In this document: in pieces, positions 17,395-26,099 of the stretch
Layout: each line of letters opens with the position of its first letter
Position numbering within the stretch: position 1 is the stretch's first letter
Assembly (NCBI GenBank): GCA_004020545.1
Contig: SAQE01000010.1
Span: 62,001-126,000 of the forward strand
Reading direction: 5' to 3'
From: Mesorhizobium sp.
GTDB taxonomy: Bacteria; Pseudomonadota; Alphaproteobacteria; Rhizobiales; Rhizobiaceae
DNA length: 64,000 nucleotides
Notes under the pieces: model-generated
The model's database searches: none
What the model was told of the DNA's origin: nothing
Seen by the model: only the letters and a program-made list of their open reading frames with translations
Made by a program: the position numbers and the translations under genes

Positions 17395-19857
17395 TCAGGC
17401 AGGTACGTTCCAGATTTCTTTCGCATATTGGCGGATGGTGCGATCGGACGAGAACCAGCCGACGCGGGCGACGTTGCGGATGGCGCGCGCGTACCAGTCG
17501 GGACTGTTGCGCCACACGGCATCGACCTCGCGCTGGCAGGCCGCGTAGGAATCGAAATCGGCCGCAACCATGAACCAGTCGCCCTGATACAGGCCATTCA
17601 TGAGATCGCGGTAGCGGTTGGGATCGTCGGGCGAGAAGACGCCGGACGAGATCGCCGACACCGCCTGCGACAGCTCCGGCGAAGCCTCGATCACGCCGCG
17701 CGGATCGTAGCCGTTGGCGCGCCGGTCGGCGACCTCGGCGGTGGTGAGGCCGAAGATGAAAATATTGTCGTCGCCGACATGCTCCTTGATCTCGACATTG
17801 GCGCCGTCGAGCGTGCCGATGGTCAGCGCGCCGTTGAGGGCGAACTTCATGTTGCCGGTGCCGGAGGCCTCCATGCCGGCGGTCGATATCTGCTCGGAAA
17901 GATCGGCGGCCGGCATCATCACCTCGGCCAGGCTGACATTGTAGTTCGGCACGAACACCATTTTCAGCAGGCCGCGCACCGCCGGATCGCGGTTGATGAC
18001 CTTGGCGACGTCGTTGGCCAGCTTGATGATGAGCTTGGCGTTGTGATAGCTGGGCGCCGCCTTGCCGGCGAAGAATTTCACTCGCGGCATCCAGTCCCGC
18101 TCCGGATGCGAGCGGATCTGGTCGTAGAGCGCGATCGCCTCGAGGATGTTGAGAAGCTGACGCTTGTATTCATGGATGCGCTTGACCTGGATGTCGAACA
18201 GCGCCGATGGATCGAGCCTGATGCCCAGCCGGTCGGCGACGAGGTTTGCAAGCCTCGCCTTGTTCTGCCGCTTCACGGCGGCGAACTTCTCGCGGAAGGC
18301 GGCATCGTCGGCGAGAGGATCGAGATCCTTGATCGCCTCGATGTCGTCCATGAAACGGTCACCGATCGCCTCGCGCGCAAGCGCGGTCAGGCCGGGATTG
18401 CACTGGATCAGCCAACGCCGCGGCGTGATGCCGTTGGTCTTGTTGTTGATGCGGCCGGGATAGAGCTTGTGAAGATCGGCGAACACCGTCTCCTTCATCA
18501 GCTCGGTGTGGAGGGCAGAGACGCCGTTGATCGAATGCGAGCCGACGAAGGCGAGATTGCCCATCCGCACGCGGCGGTCGCCATTTTCCTGGATCAGCGA
18601 AATGCGGGCGATCTGGTCGACCGAGAATTTTCCGGTCGCCCGTGCCTCCAGCAGCACCTCAGCGTTGATGGCATAGACGATCTGCATGTGGCGCGGCAGC
18701 AGGCGCTCGAAGAGCGGCACCGGCCAACTTTCGAGCGCCTCGGGAAGAAGCGTGTGGTTGGTGTAGGCGAAGGTGCGCTTGGTGGTATCCCAGGCGAGGT
18801 CGAAATCCATGCCGTGGACATCCATCAAGAGCCGCATCAGCTCCGCCACGGCGACCGCCGGATGGGTATCGTTCAAATGGATCGCGGCCTTGTCGGGCAG
18901 CGACTTCAGGTCGCCATATTGGCTCAGATGCCGCTGGACGATGTCCTGCAGCGAGGCGGTCGAGAAGAAATATTCCTGTCTCAGCCTGAGCTCCTGCCCG
19001 GCCATGTGGGAATCGGCGGGATAGAGCACGCGCGACAGCGCGTCGGCCTTGTTGCTTTCGGAGAGCGCACCGATGTGGTCGCCGGCGTTGAACTTGTCGA
19101 GCAGGATCGGGTCGATCGGCATGCCGGACCACAACCGCAGCGTATTGACGCGCCTGGCGCGCCAGCCGGCGACCGGTGTATCATAGGCGACGGCCAGCAC
19201 ATGCTCGGTCGGCTTCCAGACGTGGCGCTCCAGCCGGCCGTCCTTGGAGGTGATCGATTCGACCGAGCCGCCGAAGCCGACCTCGAAGGAACGCTCGCGC
19301 CGCTCGAACTCCCATGGATTGCCGTGGTCGAGCCAGGTTTCCGGCAATTCGACCTGCCAGCCGTCGTGGATCTCCTGGCGGAACATGCCGTTGGCGTAGC
19401 GGATGCCGTAACCGTGCGCGGGGATGTCAACGGTCGCCATGCTTTCCATGAAGCAGGCGGCGAGCCGGCCGAGGCCGCCATTGCCGAGGGCTGCGTCCGG
19501 CTCGAGCCCGGCGATGAGGTCGAGGTCGACGCCGAGCGAGGCGAGCGCCTCGCGCATGTTCTCCATCAGGTCGAGATTGGAGAAGGCGTCGCGCATCAGG
19601 CGCCCGATCAGGAATTCGAGCGAAAGGTAATAAACGCGCTTTTCCTGCTGGTCGTAGGCTTCCTTGGTCGCCTGGATCCAGTGATCGACGATGCGGTCGC
19701 GCACGACCTTGATCGAGGCGGTCAGCCAGTCATAGGGCGTGGCGACCGTGATGTCCTTGCCGAGCCGGTATTTGAGCGACATCAAGACTTCTTCGGCGAG
19801 CGTCTTGGGGTCGGGATGGTCGAGAGCGGGGGCTTTGATCGTCATGGCGGGTGTCAT
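17395..19857 (-). CDS. glgP: Glycogen phosphorylase GlgP
   Basis: An 820-residue GT35 enzyme that releases glucose-1-phosphate from glycogen chain ends using inorganic phosphate and pyridoxal phosphate. Recognisable segments are LSLEFLIGRLMRDAFSNL (about 78-95), GLGRLAACFMES, the KRIHEYKRQLLN region and the pyridoxal-phosphate site EASGTGNMKFALNGALTIG (about 655-675). Length is the family norm. The start at 19857 has AGAGG five bases upstream; a second ATG four codons in is possible. It is the first gene of the glg cluster, and a perfect 14-bp palindrome lies about 80-93 bases upstream. Confidence 0.97.
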   Translation of the reverse strand: MTPAMTIKAPALDHPDPKTLAEEVLMSLKYRLGKDITVATPYDWLTASIKVVRDRIVDHWIQATKEAYDQQEKRVYYLSLEFLIGRLMRDAFSNLDLMENMREALASLGVDLDLIAGLEPDAALGNGGLGRLAACFMESMATVDIPAHGYGIRYANGMFRQEIHDGWQVELPETWLDHGNPWEFERRERSFEVGFGGSVESITSKDGRLERHVWKPTEHVLAVAYDTPVAGWRARRVNTLRLWSGMPIDPILLDKFNAGDHIGALSESNKADALSRVLYPADSHMAGQELRLRQEYFFSTASLQDIVQRHLSQYGDLKSLPDKAAIHLNDTHPAVAVAELMRLLMDVHGMDFDLAWDTTKRTFAYTNHTLLPEALESWPVPLFERLLPRHMQIVYAINAEVLLEARATGKFSVDQIARISLIQENGDRRVRMGNLAFVGSHSINGVSALHTELMKETVFADLHKLYPGRINNKTNGITPRRWLIQCNPGLTALAREAIGDRFMDDIEAIKDLDPLADDAAFREKFAAVKRQNKARLANLVADRLGIRLDPSALFDIQVKRIHEYKRQLLNILEAIALYDQIRSHPERDWMPRVKFFAGKAAPSYHNAKLIIKLANDVAKVINRDPAVRGLLKMVFVPNYNVSLAEVMMPAADLSEQISTAGMEASGTGNMKFALNGALTIGTLDGANVEIKEHVGDDNIFIFGLTTAEVADRRANGYDPRGVIEASPELSQAVSAISSGVFSPDDPNRYRDLMNGLYQGDWFMVAADFDSYAACQREVDAVWRNSPDWYARAIRNVARVGWFSSDRTIRQYAKEIWNVPA

Positions 19858-19936
19858 ATCGCCTCTCGTTCGGTTGGCCTGATCATACCGGCTTTCACCG
19901 CTTCTCCTACCCCACTTTGCCGCGCTGCAGCATATA

Positions 19937-19950
19937 CTAAATCGATTTAG
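19937..19950. promoter_or_regulatory. Perfect 14-bp palindrome upstream of glgP, LacI-type operator candidate
   Basis: CTAAATCGATTTAG is its own reverse complement, with the central CG typical of LacI-family operators. It lies in the only non-coding gap upstream of the glg cluster (19858-20002), so it is well placed to control glgP and the genes behind it. No LacI-type regulator gene is in the window. Confidence 0.55.
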
Positions 19951-20002
19951 GCAACGATGTCCATCTGGTGCCCCTGCGGCTATTTACCGTGGTGAATGGG
20001 AA

Positions 20003-20785
20003 TTAGGCCGCCAGTGCGTCCTCAGGCGGCTTCTTGGCGCCGGTCATCAGCGCGACGGCATCCGACATCGAAATCTGCTTCGGATCGACGACGCAAAGAC
20101 GCCGTCCAAGCCGGTGGATGTGGATGCGATCGGCCACCTCGAAGACATGCGGCATGTTGTGCGAGATGAGCACGATGGGCAGGCCGCGCTTCTTGACGTC
20201 GAGGATCAGCTCCAGCACGCGGCGGCTTTCCTTGACGCCGAGCGCGGCCGTCGGCTCGTCCATGATCACCACCTTGGAGCCGAAGGCTGCGGCGCGCGCC
20301 ACCGCGACGCCCTGGCGCTGGCCGCCCGAGAGCGTCTCCACCGCCTGGCTTATGTTCTGGATGGTCATCAGGCCGAGCTCGGTCAGCTTGTCGCGGGCGC
20401 GCTTCTCCATCGCCGGGCGGTCGAGCATGCGGAACCAGCTTCCCAGCGGCCCGGGCTTGCGGATCTCGCGGCCGAGGAACATGTTGTCGGCGATCGACAG
20501 CGCCGGCGACAAAGCGAGGTTCTGGTAGACGGTCTCGATGCCTGCCTCGCGGGCTTCGATGGGCGATTTGAAATGGACCTGCTTGCCGTCCAGTTCGATC
20601 ACCCCCTCGTCGGGATGCACGGCGCCGGAGATCGCCTTGATCAGGGTCGACTTGCCGGCGCCGTTGTCGCCGATCACCGCCAGGATTTCGCCCGGATAGA
20701 GATCGAAGTCGCAGTTGTTGAGCGCGGTCACGCGGCCATAGCGCTTGGTGAGGCCGCGCGCGGTGAGGACAGGTTGCTGGGTCAT
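20003..20785 (-). CDS. frcA: Sugar ABC transporter ATP-binding protein, FrcA-like
   Basis: A 260-residue single-domain ATPase that powers the importer encoded upstream. I used ATG at 20785, 2 bases after the permease stop region; the longer frame overlaps the permease. Walker A is GDNGAGKST (about 39-47), the signature LSGGQRQGV (152-160) and Walker B VVIMDEPTAAL (172-182), with the switch His in VLISHNMPHVF. Most ribose-type ABC ATPases are fused doubles of about 500 residues; the single-domain form is typical of the fructose system FrcBCA of Sinorhizobium. It is the last gene of the frcB-frcC-frcA operon. The substrate is inferred from the kinase and family context. Confidence 0.88.
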   Translation of the reverse strand: MTQQPVLTARGLTKRYGRVTALNNCDFDLYPGEILAVIGDNGAGKSTLIKAISGAVHPDEGVIELDGKQVHFKSPIEAREAGIETVYQNLALSPALSIADNMFLGREIRKPGPLGSWFRMLDRPAMEKRARDKLTELGLMTIQNISQAVETLSGGQRQGVAVARAAAFGSKVVIMDEPTAALGVKESRRVLELILDVKKRGLPIVLISHNMPHVFEVADRIHIHRLGRRLCVVDPKQISMSDAVALMTGAKKPPEDALAA

Positions 20786-20787
20786 GG

Positions 20788-21852
20788 TTACACCGAAACC
20801 TTTCTGATCCACTGGTCGATCGCGACGGCGCCGATGATCAGGACGCCGGTGAGCAGCACTTTCCATTGCGGGTCGGCGCCCAGCATGTTGAGGCCCATCG
20901 AGACGACGCCGACGATCATGGCGCCGAACAGCGTGCCGAGGATCGAGCCGCGGCCGCCAAAGAGCGAGATGCCGCCGATCACCGTCGCGGTGATCGCCTG
21001 CAGATTGTAGTCGGTGACGGCGGCGGACGGCGAAATCGAGCCATTGCGGCCGATCGAGACCCAGGCCGCGAACGCGGCGATCAGGCCGGCAAGCGTATAG
21101 ACGGCCATCAACACCTTCTTGGTCTGGATGCCGGAGAGCTTCGCCGCTTCCGGATCGTCGCCGACGGCATAGACGTGGCGGCCCCAGGCGGTGTGGTTGA
21201 GCACATACCAGAGCAGCATCACCAGCAGGACCATCGCGATGACGCCGGCCGTCAGCACGGCGGAACCGACCCTGAAGCTAAGAGCGAAGAAGTGAAGCAA
21301 CGGCGCCTGGGCGTCGACGTCGGCGTCGCGGATCGTCTCATTGGCGGAATAAATGAAGTTCGTCGCCATGACGATGTTCCAGGTGCCGAGCGTGACGATG
21401 AAGGGCGGCAGCTTCATGTAAGCGACCAGCAGGCCGTTGAGCAGGCCGCAGGCGCTGCCGGCGGCAAGCCCTACGATCACTGCGAGAAGAGTCGGCATCC
21501 CGTAAGTGAGAGCGCAGTTGCCCATGATCACGGCCGAGATCACCATGATGACGCCGATCGAAAGATCGATGCCGGCGGTCAGGATGACCAGCGTCTGGGC
21601 AGCGCCCAGAATACCGACGATGGCGATCTGCTGCAGGATCAGCGTCAGCGTGTAGGAAGAAAAGAAACGTCCGCCTATGGCAATGCCGAAAATGATGATC
21701 GACAGCACCAGCACGATCAGCGGCACCGCCGCCGGCGTGGAATGCAGAAAATGCTGGGCGCGCTTGACGAACGACTTGCCGTGCTCCTCGAAGGCGGCGA
21801 CGCTGCTGTCGCTACCCGTAAGCACCTTCTCGAATTCCTGCATCTGAGACAT
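20788..21852 (-). CDS. frcC: Sugar ABC transporter permease, FrcC-like
   Basis: A 354-residue inner-membrane permease of the ribose/fructose (BPD_transp_2) type. Eight or more hydrophobic segments are visible, for example PLIVLVLSIIIFGIAIGG (about 44-61), and the cytoplasmic coupling loop includes GDDPEAAKLSGIQTKKVL, characteristic of the RbsC family. Repeated glycine-rich motifs (GLLNGLLVAYMKLPPFIVTL, ISLFGGRGSILGTLFGAMIV) are also family hallmarks. The start ATG at 21852 has GGGAGGTCAC just upstream. A strong stem-loop separates it from frcB, and it runs directly into frcA. Confidence 0.92.
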   Translation of the reverse strand: MSQMQEFEKVLTGSDSSVAAFEEHGKSFVKRAQHFLHSTPAAVPLIVLVLSIIIFGIAIGGRFFSSYTLTLILQQIAIVGILGAAQTLVILTAGIDLSIGVIMVISAVIMGNCALTYGMPTLLAVIVGLAAGSACGLLNGLLVAYMKLPPFIVTLGTWNIVMATNFIYSANETIRDADVDAQAPLLHFFALSFRVGSAVLTAGVIAMVLLVMLLWYVLNHTAWGRHVYAVGDDPEAAKLSGIQTKKVLMAVYTLAGLIAAFAAWVSIGRNGSISPSAAVTDYNLQAITATVIGGISLFGGRGSILGTLFGAMIVGVVSMGLNMLGADPQWKVLLTGVLIIGAVAIDQWIRKVSV

Positions 21853-21960
21853 GTGACCTCCCGTCTGCGCGGAGCTTGCTCATTGCTCCACGCGCCGTTC
21901 ACGCATTCCGGTCTATTGCCGGGATTATCTGCGCTTGCGAAAGCGCATCGTCCACCCGAT

Positions 21961-21986
21961 GCGGCCGGGGATCAAGCCCCGGCCGC
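21961..21986 (-). repeat. Perfect 10-bp stem-loop between frcB and frcC
   Basis: GCGGCCGGGG (21961-21970) and CCCCGGCCGC (21977-21986) enclose a 6-base loop, 28 bases after the frcB stop. There is no U-run, so it is probably a message-stabilising stem that raises binding-protein output relative to the permease, as seen at other binding-protein/permease junctions. Confidence 0.6.
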
Positions 21987-22013
21987 AAGGTTTATGCGCC
22001 TGTCAGGCCAGCA

Positions 22014-23048
22014 TCAGCCCCAGCACTTGGCCAGGCCTTCCTTGGTGTCGATGGACTTCACGCCGTTGGCCGGCTTGTCGGTCACCAGGTTGACGCCGGT
22101 GTCGAAGAAGTTCTTGCCTTCGGTCGGCTTCGGCTTGGTGCCGTCCTTTGCGTAGGCGGCGATCGCCTCGATGCCGAGCGCCGCCATCTGCAGCGGGTAT
22201 TGCTGCGAGGTGGCGCCGATCACGCCTTCGGTCACCGACTTGACGCCGGGGCAGCCGCCGTCGACCGAGACGATCAGCACCTGCTTTTCGAGGCCGACGG
22301 CCTTGAGCGCCTGGTAGGCGCCGACGGCGGCCGGCTCGTTGATGGTGTGGATGACGTTGATGGTGTTGTCCTTCTGCAGGAGGTTCTCCATCGCCTTGCG
22401 GCCGCCTTCCTCGTTGCCGTTGGTCACGTCATGACCGACGATGCGCGGATCGTCCTCGTCGCCGATCTTGTTCGGATCCTTCACGTCGATGCCGTAGCCC
22501 ATCATGAAGCCCTGGTCGCGCAGCACGTCGACGGTCGGCTGCGAGGGGGTGAGGTCGAGGAAGCCGATCTTGGCGTCCTTGGCCTTGTCGCCGAGCGTGG
22601 CGGCTGCCCAGGCACCGATCAGCTTGCCGGCCTCCAGATTGTCGGTGGCGAAGGTCGCGTCGGCGGCGTCGATCGGGTCGAGCGGCGTGTCGAGCGCGAT
22701 CACCAGTAGGCCGGCGTCGCGCGCCTTCTTGACCGTCGGCACGATACCCTTGGTGTCGGAAGCGGTGATCAGGATGCCCTTGGCGCCGTCGGCGATGCAG
22801 CTTTCGATCGCCGCGACCTGGCTCTCGCTGTCGCCGTCGATCTTGCCGGCATAGGTCTTGAGATCGACGCCGAGTTCCTTGGCCTTGGCTGTCGCACCCT
22901 CCTTCATCTTGACGAAGAAGGGGTTGGTGTCGGTCTTGGTGATAAGGCAGGCGCCGACGCCCGCGGCCGATGCGGACGAGGCGAACGCCATCAAGCCCAG
23001 CCCGGCAGCCGCGAACACGGTAGACTTCAGCAGCGATTTCTTGGTCAC
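22014..23048 (-). CDS. frcB: Periplasmic sugar-binding protein, FrcB-like
   Basis: A 344-residue family-1 type (ribose-binding fold) solute receptor. It starts at GTG 23048 with GGGAGGAAAATC upstream. A signal peptide is clear: [20 protein letters not shown] and cleavage near ASSASAAG. The mature chain has the [18 protein letters not shown] entry, the [20 protein letters not shown] hinge and [10 protein letters not shown]. It delivers sugar to FrcC/FrcA. Fructose is inferred from similarity to the rhizobial FrcB layout and from the linked kinase; ribose or another pentose cannot be excluded. A divergent regulatory repeat lies upstream at 23158-23199. Confidence 0.9.
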   Translation of the reverse strand: MTKKSLLKSTVFAAAGLGLMAFASSASAAGVGACLITKTDTNPFFVKMKEGATAKAKELGVDLKTYAGKIDGDSESQVAAIESCIADGAKGILITASDTKGIVPTVKKARDAGLLVIALDTPLDPIDAADATFATDNLEAGKLIGAWAAATLGDKAKDAKIGFLDLTPSQPTVDVLRDQGFMMGYGIDVKDPNKIGDEDDPRIVGHDVTNGNEEGGRKAMENLLQKDNTINVIHTINEPAAVGAYQALKAVGLEKQVLIVSVDGGCPGVKSVTEGVIGATSQQYPLQMAALGIEAIAAYAKDGTKPKPTEGKNFFDTGVNLVTDKPANGVKSIDTKEGLAKCWG

Positions 23049-23157
23049 GATTTTCCTCCCAGTGGAACCATTCCGGACGCCGGCCTACCCGGCGCCTCGA
23101 GCGCATCCAACCATTCTCCCAGCGTGGATGCCACCTCAAAAGACACCAGTCCGAGAC

Positions 23158-23199
23158 GTCTGTCAATAATTAAATCACTCTTATTTATTATTGACAGAC
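23158..23199. promoter_or_regulatory. Perfect 13-bp inverted repeat operator overlapping divergent -35 boxes
   Basis: GTCTGTCAATAAT (23158-23170) and ATTATTGACAGAC (23187-23199) are exact reverse complements with a 16-base AT-rich spacer, in the gap between frcB and the ROK regulator gene. Each arm contains TTGACA, on the plus strand at 23191-23196 and on the minus strand at plus 23161-23166. A bound regulator could therefore block both promoters at the -35 box. Candidate -10 boxes 17 bases further on are weak. Confidence 0.75.
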
Positions 23200-23259
23200 T
23201 TGCGCCGTTCACTCATTCTGAACGAAAAGCAGTGTGGGGAAACCAACGGGAGGAACAGG

Positions 23260-24486
23260 GTGGAGACCGGCATTGCGAGGCACGGTTCGCCCGAGGCTCT
23301 GGAGAGCCGCTTACATCGCGGCACCAACCAGAGCGGTATGCGCGACCACAATGAACGGCTGGTGCTGTCGCTGGTGCGCCAGCATGGCAGCCTCGCCAAA
23401 TCCGACATCGCGCGCATGACCGGGCTGTCGGCCCAGACGGTGTCCGTAATCATGCGCGAGCTCGAAGAGGACAAGCTGCTCGTTCGCCAGGCGCCCTTGC
23501 GGGGCAAGATCGGCCAGCCGTCGATCCCGATGGCGCTCAATCCGGAGGGCGCCTTCTTCATCGGACTCAAGATCGGCCGCCGCAGCGCCGAACTGGTGCT
23601 GATCGACTTCCTCGGCAATGTGCGCTCGATGCTGCACAATTCCTATCGCTATCCCGCGCCGCGCGAGACGGTCGAGTTCGTCAGCGCCGGCATCAAAAAA
23701 ATGCGCGGAGAACTGACGCCGGCGCAGGACAAGCGCATTGCCGGCCTCGGCATCGCCATGCCGTTCGAACTTTGGAGTTGGGCCGACACCGCCGGCGCGC
23801 CGCGCGAGATCATGGACGAATGGCGCCATCGCGATATCCGTTCCGACATCCAGGTGCAGTGCGACTTTCCGGTCTATCTGCAGAACGACGCCACGTCGGC
23901 CTGCGGTGCGGAACTCGTCTTCGGCCAGGCGGGTGCGGCGCGCGACTTCGTCTATTTCTACATCGGCGCCTTTGCCGGCGGCGGCATCGTGCTCAACGGC
24001 CGCCTGTTCGGCGGACCGACCGGAAATGCCGGCGCGCTGGGCTCGATGCCGGTGCCGGGGCCCGACGGCAAGCCGACGCAGCTTATCGACGTCGCCTCGA
24101 TCGCCATACTGGAAAAGGCGCTTAGCGCCAAGGGCATCGACGGCTCGTATCTTTGGACATCGCCGCAGGATTGGGGCGACATAGGCGCAGAACTCGACGA
24201 GTGGATCGCCAACGCCTCGAAGGCGCTCGCCTATGCGATCGTCGCGGCCTCCTCGGTCATCGATTTCGAAGCGGCGGTTATCGACGGCTGGATGCCCCTC
24301 ACCGTAAGGCGGCGGCTCGTCGATGCGGTCACGGATGCCATCGCCGGCATCGACGCCGAGGGACTGAAACTGCCCATCGTGCGCGAAGGAACCGTAGGCA
24401 TCCACGCGCGGGCGCTAGGTGGCGCCAGCCTGCCGCTGTCCGAACGCTTCCTGATCGGATCGACAACGATTTTCAGGAGCGCCTGA
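23260..24486 (+). CDS. ROK-family transcriptional regulator of the sugar operon
   Basis: About 408 residues, starting at GTG 23260 with GGGAGG six bases upstream; the open frame to 23191 runs into the operator and is unlikely. An N-terminal winged helix (SLAKSDIARMTGLSAQTVSV, about 37-56 from this start) is followed by a ROK/sugar-kinase-like domain. That domain has the GLGIAMPFELWSWADT segment and AFAGGGIVLNGRLFGGPTG. The zinc-binding cysteine cluster typical of ROK kinases is not obvious, as in many ROK repressors. It is transcribed away from frcB, with a perfect inverted repeat between them, so it probably represses both itself and frcBCA and senses a sugar or sugar phosphate. Confidence 0.88.
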   Translation: METGIARHGSPEALESRLHRGTNQSGMRDHNERLVLSLVRQHGSLAKSDIARMTGLSAQTVSVIMRELEEDKLLVRQAPLRGKIGQPSIPMALNPEGAFFIGLKIGRRSAELVLIDFLGNVRSMLHNSYRYPAPRETVEFVSAGIKKMRGELTPAQDKRIAGLGIAMPFELWSWADTAGAPREIMDEWRHRDIRSDIQVQCDFPVYLQNDATSACGAELVFGQAGAARDFVYFYIGAFAGGGIVLNGRLFGGPTGNAGALGSMPVPGPDGKPTQLIDVASIAILEKALSAKGIDGSYLWTSPQDWGDIGAELDEWIANASKALAYAIVAASSVIDFEAAVIDGWMPLTVRRRLVDAVTDAIAGIDAEGLKLPIVREGTVGIHARALGGASLPLSERFLIGSTTIFRSA

Positions 24487-24488
24487 CC

Positions 24489-24935
24489 ATGCTGATCGGC
24501 ATCCCGCCGCTGCTCGGCCCGCAGCTTCTAGCGACGCTCAGGGCCATGGGCCATGGCGACGAGATCGCTATCGTCGACGGCAATTATCCCGCTGAAGAAC
24601 AGGCGCGCAGGCTGATCCGCGCCGACGGCCATCACGTCATTCCAGTACTCGACGCCGTCTTGAGCGTGCTACCGGTGGACGAGGCGGTGCCGGAGGCTTT
24701 GTTCCGCGCCTCGGTCAAAGGCGATCCGGCGCTTGCCGATCCCGTGCATCGCGAGATGGAAGAGGTCTGCGCGAGACGTGCGCCGGGCCACAAGGTGATT
24801 GCCCTGGCCGGCGCCGACTTCTATGCACGCGTCAAGGCCGCGCACGCGATCGTCGCGACCAGCGAACCCATGCTCTACGCTAACATCATCATCCGCAAGG
24901 GCGTGATCCATCCGCCGGAGACCGACAAGACATGA
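24489..24935 (+). CDS. RbsD/FucU-type sugar mutarotase
   Basis: A 148-residue cytoplasmic protein of the RbsD/FucU family, which interconverts alpha/beta or pyranose/furanose forms of monosaccharides. Signature segments are ATLRAMGHGDEIAIVDGNYP (about 17-36, with the catalytic His) and the C-terminal YANIIIRKGVI. It begins two bases after the regulator stop and overlaps the kinase start by 4 bases (ATGA), so all three are one transcript. In this operon it would supply the correct ring form of the imported sugar to the kinase. The exact sugar (fucose, ribose or fructose) is not decided by sequence. Confidence 0.85.
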   Translation: MLIGIPPLLGPQLLATLRAMGHGDEIAIVDGNYPAEEQARRLIRADGHHVIPVLDAVLSVLPVDEAVPEALFRASVKGDPALADPVHREMEEVCARRAPGHKVIALAGADFYARVKAAHAIVATSEPMLYANIIIRKGVIHPPETDKT

Positions 24936-25855
24936 TCCTCTGCTGTGGCGAAGCCCTGATCGACATGCTGCCGCGCACCACGACGGAAGGCGAAGCGGCC
25001 TTCGCGCCTTATGTCGGCGGGGCCGTGTTCAACACGGCGATCGCGCTCGGACGCCTCGGCGCCCCGGCGGGCTTCTTCTCCGGCCTCTCCTCCGACCTGT
25101 TCGGCGGCCAGCTCCGCGAGGCGCTCGGAGCAAGCAAGGTGAGCTCCACCTACGCGCACACCTCGCCAAAGCCCACGACGCTCGCCTTCGTGCGGCTCAC
25201 CAACGGCCAGGCGACCTACACATTCTACGACGAGAACACCGCCGGGCGCATGCTCACCATCGAGGACCTGCCGAAGCTCGGCGCCGAGATCGAGGCGATG
25301 CTGTTCGGCGCCATCAGCCTGATCTCGGAGCCCGCGGGATCCGCCTATGAGGAGTTCATGCGGCGCGAGCACGACAGCCGGGTGATGATGCTCGACCCCA
25401 ACATCCGGCCGAACTTCATCCCGGACAAGGCCAAGCATTTGAGGCGTATCCGCGAGATGATGGCGATGGCCGACATCGTGAAACTGTCGGATGAGGACCT
25501 CAACTGGTTCGACGAGGCGGGCTCGCATGAGGATGTCGTGCGCAACTGGCTAGACCGCGGCCCCAAGCTGATTGTCGTCACTCATGGCAGCGAAGGCGCG
25601 GTCGGTTACAGCAACGAGCATAAGGTCACGGTCGTGCCGCAGAAGGTGAAGGTGGTCGACACGGTCGGCGCAGGCGACACCTTCAATGCCGGCATCCTCG
25701 CCTCGCTGCACGAGCAGGGCCTGCTCACCAAGGCCGCGATCGGCAGCCTGTCGGAGGACGCGATCCGCAAGGCGCTGGAACTAGGCGCTAAGGCGGCTGC
25801 GGTAACGGTGTCGCGCGCCGGCGCCAATCCACCATGGCGGCACGAAATCGCCTGA
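24932..25855 (+). CDS. frcK: PfkB-family sugar kinase, probable fructokinase
   Basis: A 307-residue ribokinase-fold enzyme. The N-terminal MILCCGEALIDMLPR and YVGGAVFNTAIALGRLGAP segments are the PfkB signature 1 region. The C-terminal VDTVGAGDTFNAGILASL (about 239-256) carries the anion hole and catalytic Asp. Rhizobial FrcK fructokinases look like this and are linked to frcBCA. Here the kinase is instead co-transcribed with the ROK regulator and mutarotase, on the other side of the operator. Product: probably fructose-6-phosphate. The downstream 244-bp gap (25856-26099) holds an imperfect GC hairpin at 25945-25965 and nothing else I can name. Confidence 0.86.
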   Translation: MILCCGEALIDMLPRTTTEGEAAFAPYVGGAVFNTAIALGRLGAPAGFFSGLSSDLFGGQLREALGASKVSSTYAHTSPKPTTLAFVRLTNGQATYTFYDENTAGRMLTIEDLPKLGAEIEAMLFGAISLISEPAGSAYEEFMRREHDSRVMMLDPNIRPNFIPDKAKHLRRIREMMAMADIVKLSDEDLNWFDEAGSHEDVVRNWLDRGPKLIVVTHGSEGAVGYSNEHKVTVVPQKVKVVDTVGAGDTFNAGILASLHEQGLLTKAAIGSLSEDAIRKALELGAKAAAVTVSRAGANPPWRHEIA

Positions 25856-26099
25856 TTGGGCTGTCCGAGAGGCCCTGCCCAGCCGATCACTTTATGTTTC
25901 CGAAGGCCAAAACAGCGCGATAAGGGGCGCCGAAAATGCGCCTGGAAGCCCGGATTCCCGGCTTCCTCGGGCAACATGCCGGCAAAAGACGGTGACAGGC
26001 TGCGACACTTGCGCAATTTTGCCTGCCCACGGTCGACTTTCTCAGCCGTGCCAAGTCTGATACCAGCGGGCCGGTTTACTGGCAGCATTTGAGGCCGAC

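Noticed and set aside
17428-19950. An 840-codon open frame on the plus strand, antisense to glgP
   Set aside because: It exists because of high GC3 in glgP on the other strand. It has no ribosome site, no recognisable domain and an Arg/Gly/His-rich composition typical of antisense shadows.
25945-25965. Hairpin after the sugar kinase gene as a terminator
   Set aside because: The stem is imperfect (one bulge) and there is no T-run after it, so I did not list it as a terminator.
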